Assembly (NCBI RefSeq): GCF_042657065.1
Contig: NZ_JBHSNF010000002.1
Location: forward strand, 186,001 to 250,000
Reading direction: 5' to 3'
Source of the DNA: Rhodanobacter ginsengisoli
Lineage (GTDB): Bacteria; Pseudomonadota; Gammaproteobacteria; Xanthomonadales; Rhodanobacteraceae
DNA: 64,000 nucleotides
Within the stretch, counting starts at the first letter, position 1. The number at the start of each line of letters is the position of its first letter. The notes below the pieces were generated by a model. It was not told the origin of the DNA, did not search any database, and saw only the letters and a list, made by a program, of their open reading frames with translations. A program made the translations under genes and the position numbers. Below, piece by piece: positions 24,725 to 33,224 of this stretch.

Positions 24725-25228
24725 TCAGTGCGCGTAGACGTGATCGCCACGAACTTCGACGTAATCACCGTTACGGACACCGGGGTCTTCGCGCTGCGTC
24801 ACCGTGGCATACTGGCCGTTGTCCAGTCGCACCACGATGCGCCATGCGGTGCTCTCGCCGCCGCTGCGCTTGCCGACCTGGTTGCCGACCACGCCACCGG
24901 CCACCGCGCCAGCCACCGTAGCCGCCTTGCGACCATCGCCCTTGCCGACGGTATTGCCGAGGACACCGCCAGCGACCGCGCCGATGATTGCACCGATCGT
25001 GCCCCCATTACCGCTGCCCTGCACATAGACCTGCTGCACTTCCTGCACCACGCCACAGGTCTGGCAACGCGCGTTCCGATTGGAGTAGCCGTTCTGCTGG
25101 CCCTGATAGCTACCGTTGTAATTGCCGCCATTGCTGCTGTTGCCGTAAGGCGTGGTGGCACAGCCGGCGAGAGCCAGCCCCGCGGTCATCGCGGTCGCCA
25201 GGGCAAACTTTCCAGTAAATGCATTCAT
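24725..25228 (-). CDS. Glycine-zipper outer-membrane lipoprotein (SlyB/Rick_17kDa type), copy 1
   Basis: A 167-residue lipoprotein with lipobox LALAGC. An Asn/Gly/Gln-rich linker with one CQTCG pair follows, then a glycine-zipper double helix segment (GAIIGAVAGGVLGNTVG and AATVAGAVAGGVVGNQVG) and a beta-type C-terminal domain (WRIVVRLDNGQYATVTQRED). Family members sit in the outer membrane and affect envelope integrity. The start MNAFTGKF at 25228 has AAGTGACC-like spacing rather than a strong ribosome site. A paralogue lies 28 bp upstream. Confidence 0.85.
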   Translation of the reverse strand: MNAFTGKFALATAMTAGLALAGCATTPYGNSSNGGNYNGSYQGQQNGYSNRNARCQTCGVVQEVQQVYVQGSGNGGTIGAIIGAVAGGVLGNTVGKGDGRKAATVAGAVAGGVVGNQVGKRSGGESTAWRIVVRLDNGQYATVTQREDPGVRNGDYVEVRGDHVYAH

Positions 25229-25256
25229 GAGGTCACTTCCGTTTTGATCGGTTGAT

Positions 25257-25826
25257 TCAGTGTGCGTCGGAGACAGCGGTAACACCTTCCTGCACCTGCA
25301 CCCGGTCGCCCGGATCGTGATCCATGCGCACCGTACGGGTCACCCCGTTGTACACGTAGCGCACGTCGTAGCCGACGATCTTGCTGCTGGTGTTGTTGAC
25401 CGTGGTGCACTTGCGCTCGACCGAGGTGGTTACCTGGGCATGCTGGCGACTGGCCTCGATGCGGTTGCCCGCGTAGCCACCGCCGACGGCACCGGCCACG
25501 GTAGCCAGCGTCTTGCCCTTGCCACCACCGACCTGATGGCCTACCAGGCCGCCCACGACCGCGCCGATCGCGGTGCCGGCAATGCGGTGCTCATCCTTGG
25601 GCGGAGCGGTATGCGTAACCGTCTCGTCGTGACAAACCTCCCTGGGATGGTTCACCGTCGAATGCACCGGGTCGACACTGACCACCTTGCCGTACGCAAC
25701 TCCGGCGCCGGAATCCGCGGCACCATTGGCGATACCCGCGTCGGCATTGCGGTTGCACGCCGACAGGCCCGTCACCAGCGCCGCCGCGATAGCGATATTG
25801 AGTACATTGATCATCAACTTGTTCAT
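25257..25826 (-). CDS. Glycine-zipper outer-membrane lipoprotein, copy 2
   Basis: A 189-residue protein with lipobox TGLSAC after a short signal (IAIAAALVTGLSAC), a variable region with HDETVTHT, a glycine-zipper segment (GAVVGGLVGHQVGGGKGKT then GAVGGGYAGNRI) and a C-terminal domain ending YNGVTRTVRMDHDPGDRVQ. It has a strong ribosome site (GAGGAGAGGA) before the ATG at 25826. Same layout as the downstream gene, so the two are tandem paralogues in one transcript, but diverged in the N-terminal half. Confidence 0.85.
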   Translation of the reverse strand: MNKLMINVLNIAIAAALVTGLSACNRNADAGIANGAADSGAGVAYGKVVSVDPVHSTVNHPREVCHDETVTHTAPPKDEHRIAGTAIGAVVGGLVGHQVGGGKGKTLATVAGAVGGGYAGNRIEASRQHAQVTTSVERKCTTVNNTSSKIVGYDVRYVYNGVTRTVRMDHDPGDRVQVQEGVTAVSDAH

Positions 25827-25999
25827 CAGACATCCTCTCCTCTGTTTGTTTGTAGCTTTCATGCCCGGGCGTGGCGCCGGCGCAATAATCTGCGCACCCA
25901 TTGAACCTGTGCGCAACTGAATCCCAGCTAGCTCGCGCTCGTTACATTATCTTCACGTACCCATCGCGGAACTCTCTGCCAGTGCACGAAAACCGCAGC

Positions 26000-26779
26000 A
26001 TGCCCAAGCTCGTCGACAGCCATGTCCATCTCGACGATGCCGCATTCGCCATCGACCGCGGCGCCGTGATCGAGCGCGCCACCCTGGCCGGCGTGGACAC
26101 GATGATCGTGCCGGCCGTCGACATCGACAGCTGGCCGCGGATCCGGGCGTTGTGCGCAAACCATGCGCGGATACACCCCGCCTTCGGGTTGCATCCGGTA
26201 TTTCTTCCCCACCATGCGCCCGCCCATGTGGACGCACTGTCTTCTTGGCTCGATGACGGCAGCGCCGTCGCCGTCGGCGAGATCGGCCTGGACTTTCATG
26301 TGGCCGGCCTGGATCACGAGCTGCAGCGGCTCTATTTCGTCCGCCAGCTGCAGCTGGCGCGCGAACGCGACCTGCCGGTGATCGTGCATGCGCGCGGCGC
26401 ACTGGAGGAAGTGAGCCTGACCCTGCGCCGGACCGGCGGGCTGCGCGGCGTGGTGCACAGTTTTTCCGGCAGCGAGCAGCAGGCAAGGCAACTGTGGGAA
26501 ATGGGCTTTCACCTCGGCATCGGCGGTCCGATCACCTACGAGCGGGCCCAGCGCCTGCGTCGGATCGTGGCGCAGATGCCGATCGAATTCCTGCTGCTGG
26601 AAAGCGATGCGCCGGATCAACCGGGCGCTGCCCACCGGGGCCAGCGCAACGAGCCTGCATACGTCGCCGAGGTACTGCGTTGCGTGGCTGCCTTGCGTGG
26701 CGAGCCGGAGGCGGATATCGCGACCGCCACCCGCGCCAACGCGCGGCGCCTGTTCGATCTTGACCGTCGCTCCGCCTGA
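26000..26779 (+). CDS. TatD-family metal-dependent DNase
   Basis: A 259-residue amidohydrolase-fold nuclease. Metal-site motifs are complete: DSHVHLDD at the N-terminus, GEIGLDFH, VIVHARGA, VVHSFSGS and LLLESDAPDQ. TatD proteins have 3'-5' exonuclease activity and have been linked to DNA repair and apoptosis-like DNA degradation. The ATG at 26000 (MPKLVDSHVHLDD) is chosen since the family begins just before DSHVH. No operon partner: the MarR gene starts 94 bp downstream with its own promoter. Confidence 0.9.
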   Translation: MPKLVDSHVHLDDAAFAIDRGAVIERATLAGVDTMIVPAVDIDSWPRIRALCANHARIHPAFGLHPVFLPHHAPAHVDALSSWLDDGSAVAVGEIGLDFHVAGLDHELQRLYFVRQLQLARERDLPVIVHARGALEEVSLTLRRTGGLRGVVHSFSGSEQQARQLWEMGFHLGIGGPITYERAQRLRRIVAQMPIEFLLLESDAPDQPGAAHRGQRNEPAYVAEVLRCVAALRGEPEADIATATRANARRLFDLDRRSA

Positions 26780-26812
26780 GCAAGCCACCGGCATCCCCCT
26801 GCCACCCCGCAC

Positions 26813-26842
26813 TTGCCAAGCGCTTTGCCCGTTTGCTATGTT
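26813..26842 (+). promoter_or_regulatory. Promoter of the marR-efflux operon
   Basis: -35 TTGCCA at 26813-26818, an 18-bp spacer, and -10 TATGTT at 26837-26842. The inverted repeat just downstream would let a bound repressor block it. Confidence 0.6.
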
Positions 26843-26844
26843 TT

Positions 26845-26860
26845 ACTTCATTGATGAAAT
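26845..26860 (+). promoter_or_regulatory. Putative MarR operator
   Basis: TTCAT-TG-ATGAA at 26847-26858 is a perfect 5-2-5 inverted repeat, extended with one mismatch to ACTTCAT-TG-ATGAAAT. It overlaps the predicted transcription start and lies 14 bp before the marR ATG, the usual place for an autoregulatory MarR site. Confidence 0.6.
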
Positions 26861-26873
26861 ATGAATTGGTGAA

Positions 26874-27398
26874 ATGGCACGCCTGAAGAACGGCATCGCG
26901 ATGATGGACGAGGGCATCGAACGGGTGAGCCAGATCATCCCGGAGTTGCCTGCCGTCGAAGCACGACTGAGCCGGCTGATGCTGATGGTGGGCAGCAGCA
27001 TGGAGGAAGGGCTGGAATCGAAGCTCAAGCCGCACAAGCTCAATCACAGCGAATTCCTCACCCTGATGATCCTGTACAGCCGCCCCGAAGGCAGCTCGAC
27101 GCCGGGCGAACTGTGCGAATTCGCCACCCAGGGCGCGACCAACATGACCCGTATCGGCAATGCGCTGGTCAAGCGCGGCCTGATCACCCGCGGGGCCAGC
27201 AAGGAGGACCGGCGCCGCGTATTGATCCGGATCACCGCCGCCGGCCAGCGGCTCGTGCAGCAGATGCTGCCGCCGATGTTCCCGCGTATCCACGGCATGT
27301 TTGCCGGATTCAGCGATACCGACAAGCGCCAGCTGAGCCACCTGCTGCGCAAGCTGGCGGACAACCTGGATCAGTTGAGCGAAGCCCCCCCTCCATGA
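26874..27398 (+). CDS. MarR-family transcriptional regulator of the efflux operon
   Basis: A 174-residue winged-helix regulator. It has an N-terminal dimerisation helix region, a recognition helix in TQGATNMTRIGNALVKRGLI, and the wing signature SKEDRRRVLIRITAAG (MarR-typical D-x-R-x-x-x-V-x-x-T). It is the first gene of an operon with outer-membrane factor, EmrA-like and EmrB-like genes; the next ATG overlaps or directly follows its stop. A palindrome in front of the gene suggests autorepression lifted by an efflux substrate (inference from family behaviour). Confidence 0.92.
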   Translation: MARLKNGIAMMDEGIERVSQIIPELPAVEARLSRLMLMVGSSMEEGLESKLKPHKLNHSEFLTLMILYSRPEGSSTPGELCEFATQGATNMTRIGNALVKRGLITRGASKEDRRRVLIRITAAGQRLVQQMLPPMFPRIHGMFAGFSDTDKRQLSHLLRKLADNLDQLSEAPPP

Positions 27399-27409
27399 AG
27401 GAAGCACCG

Positions 27410-28891
27410 ATGACGCATGCCCTGCTCCGCGGTCGCACCGCGCTGACCGTGGCGACCGCGCTGCTGCTGGCGGCCTGCGCCAGCGCACCGGCCCGACTCG
27501 GCTCACCCACGTTGCGCGACGATGTCCCGCTGGCGGGTTTGCAGGCGCCTACCCGCGCCGGCTGGCCCGAAACGCAGTGGTGGCGTCAGTACGGCGATCC
27601 GCAGCTGGATGATTTGATGGATCGCGCGATGCGGCAATCGCCGGATCTCGCGCTGGCGCAGAGCCGCGTGCAGAACGCCGAGCAGTCCGCCCGGCTGGCT
27701 GCGGCGCAGCTGGGCCTCACGGTCAATGGCAGCGCCCAGGTCGCCCGTCAGCGACTGAGTGACCACGGGCTGATTCCCAGCCAGTTCCTCGGCTTCAGCT
27801 GGTACAACCAGGCCGACCTCGGGGTGCAGCTGCAATACGATTTCGACTGGTGGGGCAAGAAACGGGCGACGGTGGAAGCCGCGCTGGATCAAGCACACGC
27901 GGCGGAAGCCCAGCGCAGCGCCGCCGCGCTGGCGATCGAATACGCCGTCGCCGATACGTACTTTGGCTGGCAAGCGGACCAGGCGCGCCTGCAACTGGCC
28001 GATCGGCAGCTCGCCACCCAGCAGCAATTTTCCGATATCGCGGACCTGCGCGTGAAACAAGGCGTGGACCTGCCGGACGAGGCGCAGAAAGCCAGGGCAG
28101 AACTGGCCGGCGTGCGGGAGATGCGCGTGGCGCTGGACGGCTCGGCCAGGATCCGCCGCGCCGCGCTTGCGTCGCTGCTGGGTATCGCGCCGGCGCAATT
28201 GCCGGCGCTGCAGGTGCGTCCGCTGCCGTCGGTGGATCGCGGCGTGCCGGCCGATGTCGGTCTCGACCTGATCGCCCGCCGCCCCGACATCGCCGCCAGC
28301 CGCTGGCAGGTCGAGGCCGCGCTGAAGAAGACCGATGCCGCCCGCGCCGAGTTCTTTCCCGACATCAGCATCAGCGCCCTGGCCGGCCTGTCCAGCATCG
28401 ACCTGGGCAAATTGCTGACCCCCGGCAGCCGCGTGTTCGCGCTGACCCCGGCACTGCATCTGCCGATCTTCAGCGCGGGCTCGCTGCAGGCCAACTACGG
28501 CCTGAGCAAGGCCGGACTCGATGCGGCGGTGGCGCAATACAACGGCACCGTGCTGAGTGCCGCGCGTGAAGTGGCGACCCAGGCCCTGAGTGCCGAACAG
28601 ATCGCCGGCCGCCGCCGCGAGCAACAGGTCCAGCTCGATGCCGACCGGCAATTGCTGGCAAGTGCACAGGCGCGTGCCCGCCAGGGGGTGCGCGATGGCC
28701 GCGAAAGCCTCCTCGCCCAGTCCCGGCTGCTGCAGCAGCGCGATGCCGCCACCCAGCTGCAGGCGCAGGCGCTGAGCACCGACCTGACCCTGATCAAGGC
28801 GCTCGGCGGCGGCTATCGGGCGCCCGCTGCCACCACCCTTCCCTCTTCCCCCATTGCTACCGACGGAGCCGCCGACCATGAGCGCCACTGA
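27410..28891 (+). CDS. Outer-membrane efflux lipoprotein, NodT/OprM family
   Basis: A 493-residue TolC-like channel protein. Signal with lipobox LLLAACAS at about residues 12-22, then two OEP repeats: the first includes WWRQYGDPQLDDLMDRAM and the second IARRPDIAASRWQVEAA, both standard NodT-family motifs. The ATG at 27410 is chosen because AAGGA lies 7 bases upstream; an ATG 15 bases earlier overlaps the marR stop. It supplies the outer-membrane exit for the EmrAB-like pump that follows. Confidence 0.92.
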   Translation: MTHALLRGRTALTVATALLLAACASAPARLGSPTLRDDVPLAGLQAPTRAGWPETQWWRQYGDPQLDDLMDRAMRQSPDLALAQSRVQNAEQSARLAAAQLGLTVNGSAQVARQRLSDHGLIPSQFLGFSWYNQADLGVQLQYDFDWWGKKRATVEAALDQAHAAEAQRSAAALAIEYAVADTYFGWQADQARLQLADRQLATQQQFSDIADLRVKQGVDLPDEAQKARAELAGVREMRVALDGSARIRRAALASLLGIAPAQLPALQVRPLPSVDRGVPADVGLDLIARRPDIAASRWQVEAALKKTDAARAEFFPDISISALAGLSSIDLGKLLTPGSRVFALTPALHLPIFSAGSLQANYGLSKAGLDAAVAQYNGTVLSAAREVATQALSAEQIAGRRREQQVQLDADRQLLASAQARARQGVRDGRESLLAQSRLLQQRDAATQLQAQALSTDLTLIKALGGGYRAPAATTLPSSPIATDGAADHERH

Positions 28892-30080
28892 GTCCGACAA
28901 GTCCGCCGCCAACGACAGCGGCATGGCCGCGAAGAACCCCGGAAAGCGCCGCCGCGCCCTGCTGATCGTGGCAAGCGTGTTCATTCTCGGCGGGCTGATC
29001 TGGTTCCTGCTGTGGACCTTCGTGTTCTCCACCCGCCAGAAGACCGACAATGCCTATGTCGGCGGCAACCAGGTGGCGATTTCCGCCCAGGTGCCGGGCA
29101 CCGTGGTGGCCATCCTCGCCGATGACACCCAGCACGTGGACGCCGGCCAGATCCTGGTGAAGCTGGACAGCACCGACGCCAAGGTGCGCCTGCAGCAGGC
29201 GCGCAGTGCACTGGCCCAGGCCGTGCGCGAGGTGCGCCAGCAGACCAGCTCGGCCAGCGGCGCCGATGCACGGGTGAACGCGAGCCGGGTGGACCTGGAC
29301 AAGGCCGAGGCCGACCTGAAGCGTCACCTGCCGCTGCTCGCCGCGCATGCCGAGTCGCCCGAGATCGTGCAGCACCTGCGCGATGGCGTGGCGCAGGCAC
29401 GCGCCGCGCTGGCCGCCGCCGAAGCGCAGGCCGGCGCTGCCCATGCCGCCATCGAGGGCACCGAGATCGCGCAGAATCCCGCCGTGCTGCAGGCCCGCGC
29501 GAATTTCAGCGCGGCCTGGATCGCCGCCCAGCGCAACGCGATCTATGCGCCGGTATCCGGCTACGTCGCCCAGCGCAGCGTGCAACTGGGCAACAGCGTG
29601 CAGCCGGGCCAGCAGCTGATGAGCGTGATCCCGCTGCACGATCTGTGGATCGATGCGAATTTCAAGGAAAGCCAGCTTCGCCACATCCGCATCGGCCAGC
29701 CAGCCAGCGTGGTCTCGGATCTTTACGGCAGCGACGTGACCTACCACGGCAAGGTGATCGGCATCGGCGCGGGCACCGGCAGCGTGTTCTCGCTGCTGCC
29801 CGCGCAGAACGCCACCGGCAACTGGATCAAGGTGGTGCAGCGGGTGACGGTACGCATCGCGCTGGACAACCGGGAACTCGACCGGCATCCGCTGCGGGTC
29901 GGCCTGTCGGCCGCCGTCACGGTGGACATCCGCAACGACAAGGGCGGCGTGCTGGCCGGCACGCCGACAAAACCGCCGGTGGCGCAGACCGACGTCTACG
30001 AGCAGATGGCCAGCCAGGCCGGCGCCGAGGCCGACCGGATCATCCGCGCCAATCTTCCGCACGCCGCCGCAGTGAACTGA
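28878..30080 (+). CDS. emrA: EmrA-like membrane fusion protein
   Basis: A 400-residue HlyD-family adaptor with one N-terminal helix (ALLIVASVFILGGLIWFLLW), the signature TRQKTDNAYVGGN, a split lipoyl domain (ISAQVPGTVVAILADDTQ and IYAPVSGYVAQRSVQLG) around an Ala-rich hairpin, and a beta-barrel part. It links the MFS pump to the outer-membrane channel. The start overlaps the channel gene by 14 bp. Confidence 0.93.
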   Translation: MSATESDKSAANDSGMAAKNPGKRRRALLIVASVFILGGLIWFLLWTFVFSTRQKTDNAYVGGNQVAISAQVPGTVVAILADDTQHVDAGQILVKLDSTDAKVRLQQARSALAQAVREVRQQTSSASGADARVNASRVDLDKAEADLKRHLPLLAAHAESPEIVQHLRDGVAQARAALAAAEAQAGAAHAAIEGTEIAQNPAVLQARANFSAAWIAAQRNAIYAPVSGYVAQRSVQLGNSVQPGQQLMSVIPLHDLWIDANFKESQLRHIRIGQPASVVSDLYGSDVTYHGKVIGIGAGTGSVFSLLPAQNATGNWIKVVQRVTVRIALDNRELDRHPLRVGLSAAVTVDIRNDKGGVLAGTPTKPPVAQTDVYEQMASQAGAEADRIIRANLPHAAAVN

Positions 30081-30090
30081 GTCCCTACCG

Positions 30091-31644
30091 ATGGCCGCCT
30101 CGCCGAACGACGCCACGCCGCTGAAACCATTGCACGGTGCCCCGCTGGCGCTGCTGACCATCGCCGTCGCCTTCAGCACCTTCATGGAAGTGCTGGACAT
30201 GACGATCGTCAACGTCGCGGTGCCGCACATCGCCGGCAGCCTCGGCGTCAGTCCCAGCGAAGGGACCTGGACGATCAGTTCCTACGCCCTGGCCAGCGCG
30301 ATCATGCAGCCGCTGACCGGCTGGCTGGCGCGCCGCTTCGGCGAGGTGAAGACCTTCGTGGCATCGGTGCTGCTGTTCGTGGTGTTCTCGATGCTGTGCG
30401 GGCTGGCCACCAGCATGCCGATGCTGGTGATCGGCCGCCTGCTGCAGGGTGCCGGCTCCGGCCCGATGGTGGCGCTGTCGCTGACCCTGCTGCTGTCCAA
30501 CTACCCGAAGGAGAAACAGGGCATCGCGCTGGCGCTGTGGGCGATGACCGTGGTGGTGGCGCCGATCTTCGGACCGATCCTGGGTGGCTGGCTCACCGAC
30601 AATTTCAGCTGGCCGTGGATCTTCTACATCAACCTGCCGGTCGGACTGGCCGCCGCCGTGGTCACCTGGGGCCTGCTGCGCAAGCGCGAGACGAAGACCA
30701 CCAAGGCACCGATCGACATGATCGGCCTGGCCCTGCTGGTGGTCGGCGTGGGTGCGCTGCAGTTCATGCTGGACAACGGCAACGACAACGACTGGTTCTC
30801 CTCGCCGATGATCCTCACCCTGGGCCTCACCGCCCTGGTCTGCCTGACGTTCCTGATCGTATGGGAGCTGCACGCCAAACATCCGGTGGTGGACCTGTCG
30901 CTGTTCCGGCAACGCAACTTCACCGTCGGCGTGGTCAGCCTGTCGCTGGGCATGTTCGCGTTCTTCGGCATCAACGTGGTGTTCCCGCTGTGGCTGCAGA
31001 TCACCCTCGGCTATACCGCCACCTGGGCCGGGCTGGCCACGGCGCCGGTCGGCATCCTGGCGTTCCTGATCGCGCCGGTGCTGGGCAGGAACATGCACCG
31101 GCTGGATCTGCGCGCGGTGGTGACGTTCGCGTTCGTGGTGTTCGCCGGGACGGCCTACTGGTTCTCCACCTTCGACAGCTCCGCCTCGTTCTCCAGCCTG
31201 ATCGTGCCGCGCTTCGTGATGGGCCTGGCGATTCCGTGCTTCTTCATCCCGCTGAACCAGGTCTACCTTTCCGGCCTGCCGGTGGATCAGATCGCCAGCG
31301 CCTCGGGCCTGTCCAACTTCTGCCGCACGATGGGCTCGAGTGTCTCGACGGCGGTGATGGTCACGCTCTGGTCGCATCGCGGCGAAACTCACCACGCCAC
31401 CCTGACCGAGAACGTCACCGCGGCCCATCCGGCCGCCACGCACTTCCTGCAGCAACTCACCCACAGCGGCATGTCACGCACCGAGGGCCTGGGCGTGATC
31501 AACCAGCTGCTGACGCGCGAGTCACTCACCCTCGCGGTCAACGATGTTTTCCTGGGGTGTTCGATCCTGTTCGTGCTGCTGATTCCGCTGTTGTGGTTTG
31601 CCAGGCCGCCGTTCGGCAGCGCCGGCGGAGCCGTCGGCCATTGA
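30091..31644 (+). CDS. emrB: EmrB/QacA-family (DHA2) multidrug MFS transporter
   Basis: A 517-residue transporter, predicted 14 helices, with MTIVNVAVPHIAGSLGVSP (motif D1), GWLARRFGEVKTF (motif A) and GPILGGWLTDNFSWPWIFYI (motif C/DHA2). It exports toxic compounds in exchange for protons together with the two preceding gene products. It begins 10 bp after emrA. A 7-bp hairpin (31649-31669) follows the stop but lacks a T-run, so termination there is uncertain. Confidence 0.94.
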   Translation: MAASPNDATPLKPLHGAPLALLTIAVAFSTFMEVLDMTIVNVAVPHIAGSLGVSPSEGTWTISSYALASAIMQPLTGWLARRFGEVKTFVASVLLFVVFSMLCGLATSMPMLVIGRLLQGAGSGPMVALSLTLLLSNYPKEKQGIALALWAMTVVVAPIFGPILGGWLTDNFSWPWIFYINLPVGLAAAVVTWGLLRKRETKTTKAPIDMIGLALLVVGVGALQFMLDNGNDNDWFSSPMILTLGLTALVCLTFLIVWELHAKHPVVDLSLFRQRNFTVGVVSLSLGMFAFFGINVVFPLWLQITLGYTATWAGLATAPVGILAFLIAPVLGRNMHRLDLRAVVTFAFVVFAGTAYWFSTFDSSASFSSLIVPRFVMGLAIPCFFIPLNQVYLSGLPVDQIASASGLSNFCRTMGSSVSTAVMVTLWSHRGETHHATLTENVTAAHPAATHFLQQLTHSGMSRTEGLGVINQLLTRESLTLAVNDVFLGCSILFVLLIPLLWFARPPFGSAGGAVGH

Positions 31645-31724
31645 GATTGCTGCGGTCCGCCGCCGCAGCATGAATCCCGGCCGATCACTGGTGCGGCGCA
31701 ATATCTTCTGCTAGCTTGCGCCGC

Positions 31725-32222
31725 ATGGCTCAGACAAAACGCACCATCAAGAAGTACCCGAACCGGCGTCTTTACGACACGGAAATCTCCAGCTACATCA
31801 CGCTGGAGGAAGTCCGCCAGCTGGTCATGGACAACGAGGATTTCGAGGTCCGCGATGCCAAGAGCGGCGAGGATCTGACCCGTTCGGTGCTGCTGCAGAT
31901 CATCTCCGAGCACGAGGACAAGGGGCAGCCGATGCTGTCGCCGCAGTTGCTCAGCCAGATCATCCGGTTCTACGGCGATTCGTTGCAGGGCTTCATGGGG
32001 CCTTATCTGGAGCGCAGCCTGCAGGTGTTCCTCGATCAGCAGACGCAGTTCCGCAGCCAGCTCAACAGCCTCATGGGGCAGACCCCGTGGAACACGCTGA
32101 ATGACCTGACCGAGCGCAACCTGGCCGCGTTCCAGGCGATGCAGCGCGGCCTGATCGACACCGCCGCCAAGGTGATGCCGACGCCGACCAGCGCTTCCCG
32201 CGGCGGCAAGAAGCCCGGCTGA
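31725..32222 (+). CDS. phaR: Polyhydroxyalkanoate synthesis repressor PhaR
   Basis: A 165-residue regulator with the PHB/PHA accumulation DNA-binding domain at the N-terminus (TIKKYPNRRLYDTEISSYIT) and a PHB_acc segment after it (FYGDSLQGFMGPYLERSL). PhaR represses phasin and related genes and is released by binding PHA granules. The ATG at 31725 (MAQTKR) is used. A PhaB-like reductase gene follows 116 bp downstream; no PHA synthase is in the window. Confidence 0.92.
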   Translation: MAQTKRTIKKYPNRRLYDTEISSYITLEEVRQLVMDNEDFEVRDAKSGEDLTRSVLLQIISEHEDKGQPMLSPQLLSQIIRFYGDSLQGFMGPYLERSLQVFLDQQTQFRSQLNSLMGQTPWNTLNDLTERNLAAFQAMQRGLIDTAAKVMPTPTSASRGGKKPG

Positions 32223-32338
32223 TACCGGCCCGCCGGCGGCGCGCATTCGCCCGCCACCGGCCATCCCTCCTCTTACCGACCGCGGCAGCACGACCTGTGC
32301 TGTCCTGCGGCATGAACTTGCCTGCGAACTGAACATCC

Positions 32339-33100
32339 ATGAACCAGACCGAATCGGCAAAGCGCGTTGCATTGGTGACCGGCGGCATCGGCGGGCTCGG
32401 CACGGAAATCTGCCGGCAGCTGGCGCAGGCCGGTCGCCGGGTGATCGCGGTGGATCTGCCGGCGCGTGCGGAGCGCGTCGAGGCATTCGAGCGGGAAGTG
32501 GCCGCGCTGGACGGCGCCATCACGTTCGAGCCGGTCGACGTCACCGACTTCGACAGCTGCCAGCAGCTGACCGCGCGCATCGAGCAGCGACACGGCAGTC
32601 TCGACATCCTGGTCAACGCCGCCGGCATCACCCGCGACGCCAGCCTGCGCAAGATGTCGCCGCAGCAATGGCAGGAACTGATGCGGGTCAACCTCGACGG
32701 CGTGTTCAACATGTGCCGCAACGTGGTCGATGGCATGACCTCGCGCGGCTTTGGTCGCATCGTCAACATCAGTTCGGTGAACGGCCAGACCGGCCAGTTC
32801 GGCCAGACCAACTATTCCGCCGCCAAGGCCGGCGTGCACGGTTTCGGCATGGCGCTGGCGCGCGAGACCGCGCGCAAGGGCGTCACCGTCAACACCGTGT
32901 CCCCGGGCTATTGCGACACCCCGATGGTCGCGGCCGTATCCGCCGAGATCCGCGCCCAGATCATCGCGGACATCCCGGTCGGCCGGCTCGGCTCGCCCGC
33001 GGATATCGCCCGCGCGGTGAAGTTCCTGGCCGCCGACGATGCCGGATACATCACCGGGGCCGACCTGCCGGTCAACGGCGGCTATTTCATGAGCTTCTGA
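32339..33100 (+). CDS. phbB: Acetoacetyl-CoA reductase (PhaB-like SDR)
   Basis: A 253-residue short-chain dehydrogenase. It shows ALVTGGIGGLGTEICRQL (NADPH loop), NAAGITRD, and the catalytic Ser-Tyr-Lys in NISSVNGQTGQFGQTNYSAA and AKAG. SSVNGQTGQFGQTNYSAAKA is characteristic of PhaB, which reduces acetoacetyl-CoA to (R)-3-hydroxybutyryl-CoA for PHB. Adjacent phaR supports the role. A fatty-acid FabG-type function cannot be fully excluded. Confidence 0.88.
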   Translation: MNQTESAKRVALVTGGIGGLGTEICRQLAQAGRRVIAVDLPARAERVEAFEREVAALDGAITFEPVDVTDFDSCQQLTARIEQRHGSLDILVNAAGITRDASLRKMSPQQWQELMRVNLDGVFNMCRNVVDGMTSRGFGRIVNISSVNGQTGQFGQTNYSAAKAGVHGFGMALARETARKGVTVNTVSPGYCDTPMVAAVSAEIRAQIIADIPVGRLGSPADIARAVKFLAADDAGYITGADLPVNGGYFMSF

Positions 33101-33197
33101 AGGGCCGGCGCCGCGTGCCCTCCACCCTCGGAACGCGAACGCCGACGGCGGACCCCCTGATGCTGGCGGTCCGTGTACATCGCGTCCCGATTCGGAC

Positions 33198-33203
33198 TAG
33201 GCT
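33198..33203 (+). promoter_or_regulatory. Putative -10 element (TAGGCT) for the POT transporter
   Basis: TAGGCT in CTAGGCTCG, about 22 bp before the ATG. A weak -35 TGTACA lies 18 bp upstream (33174-33179). Confidence 0.4.
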
Positions 33204-33224
33204 CGACCATCCTCCGGGGAACCC

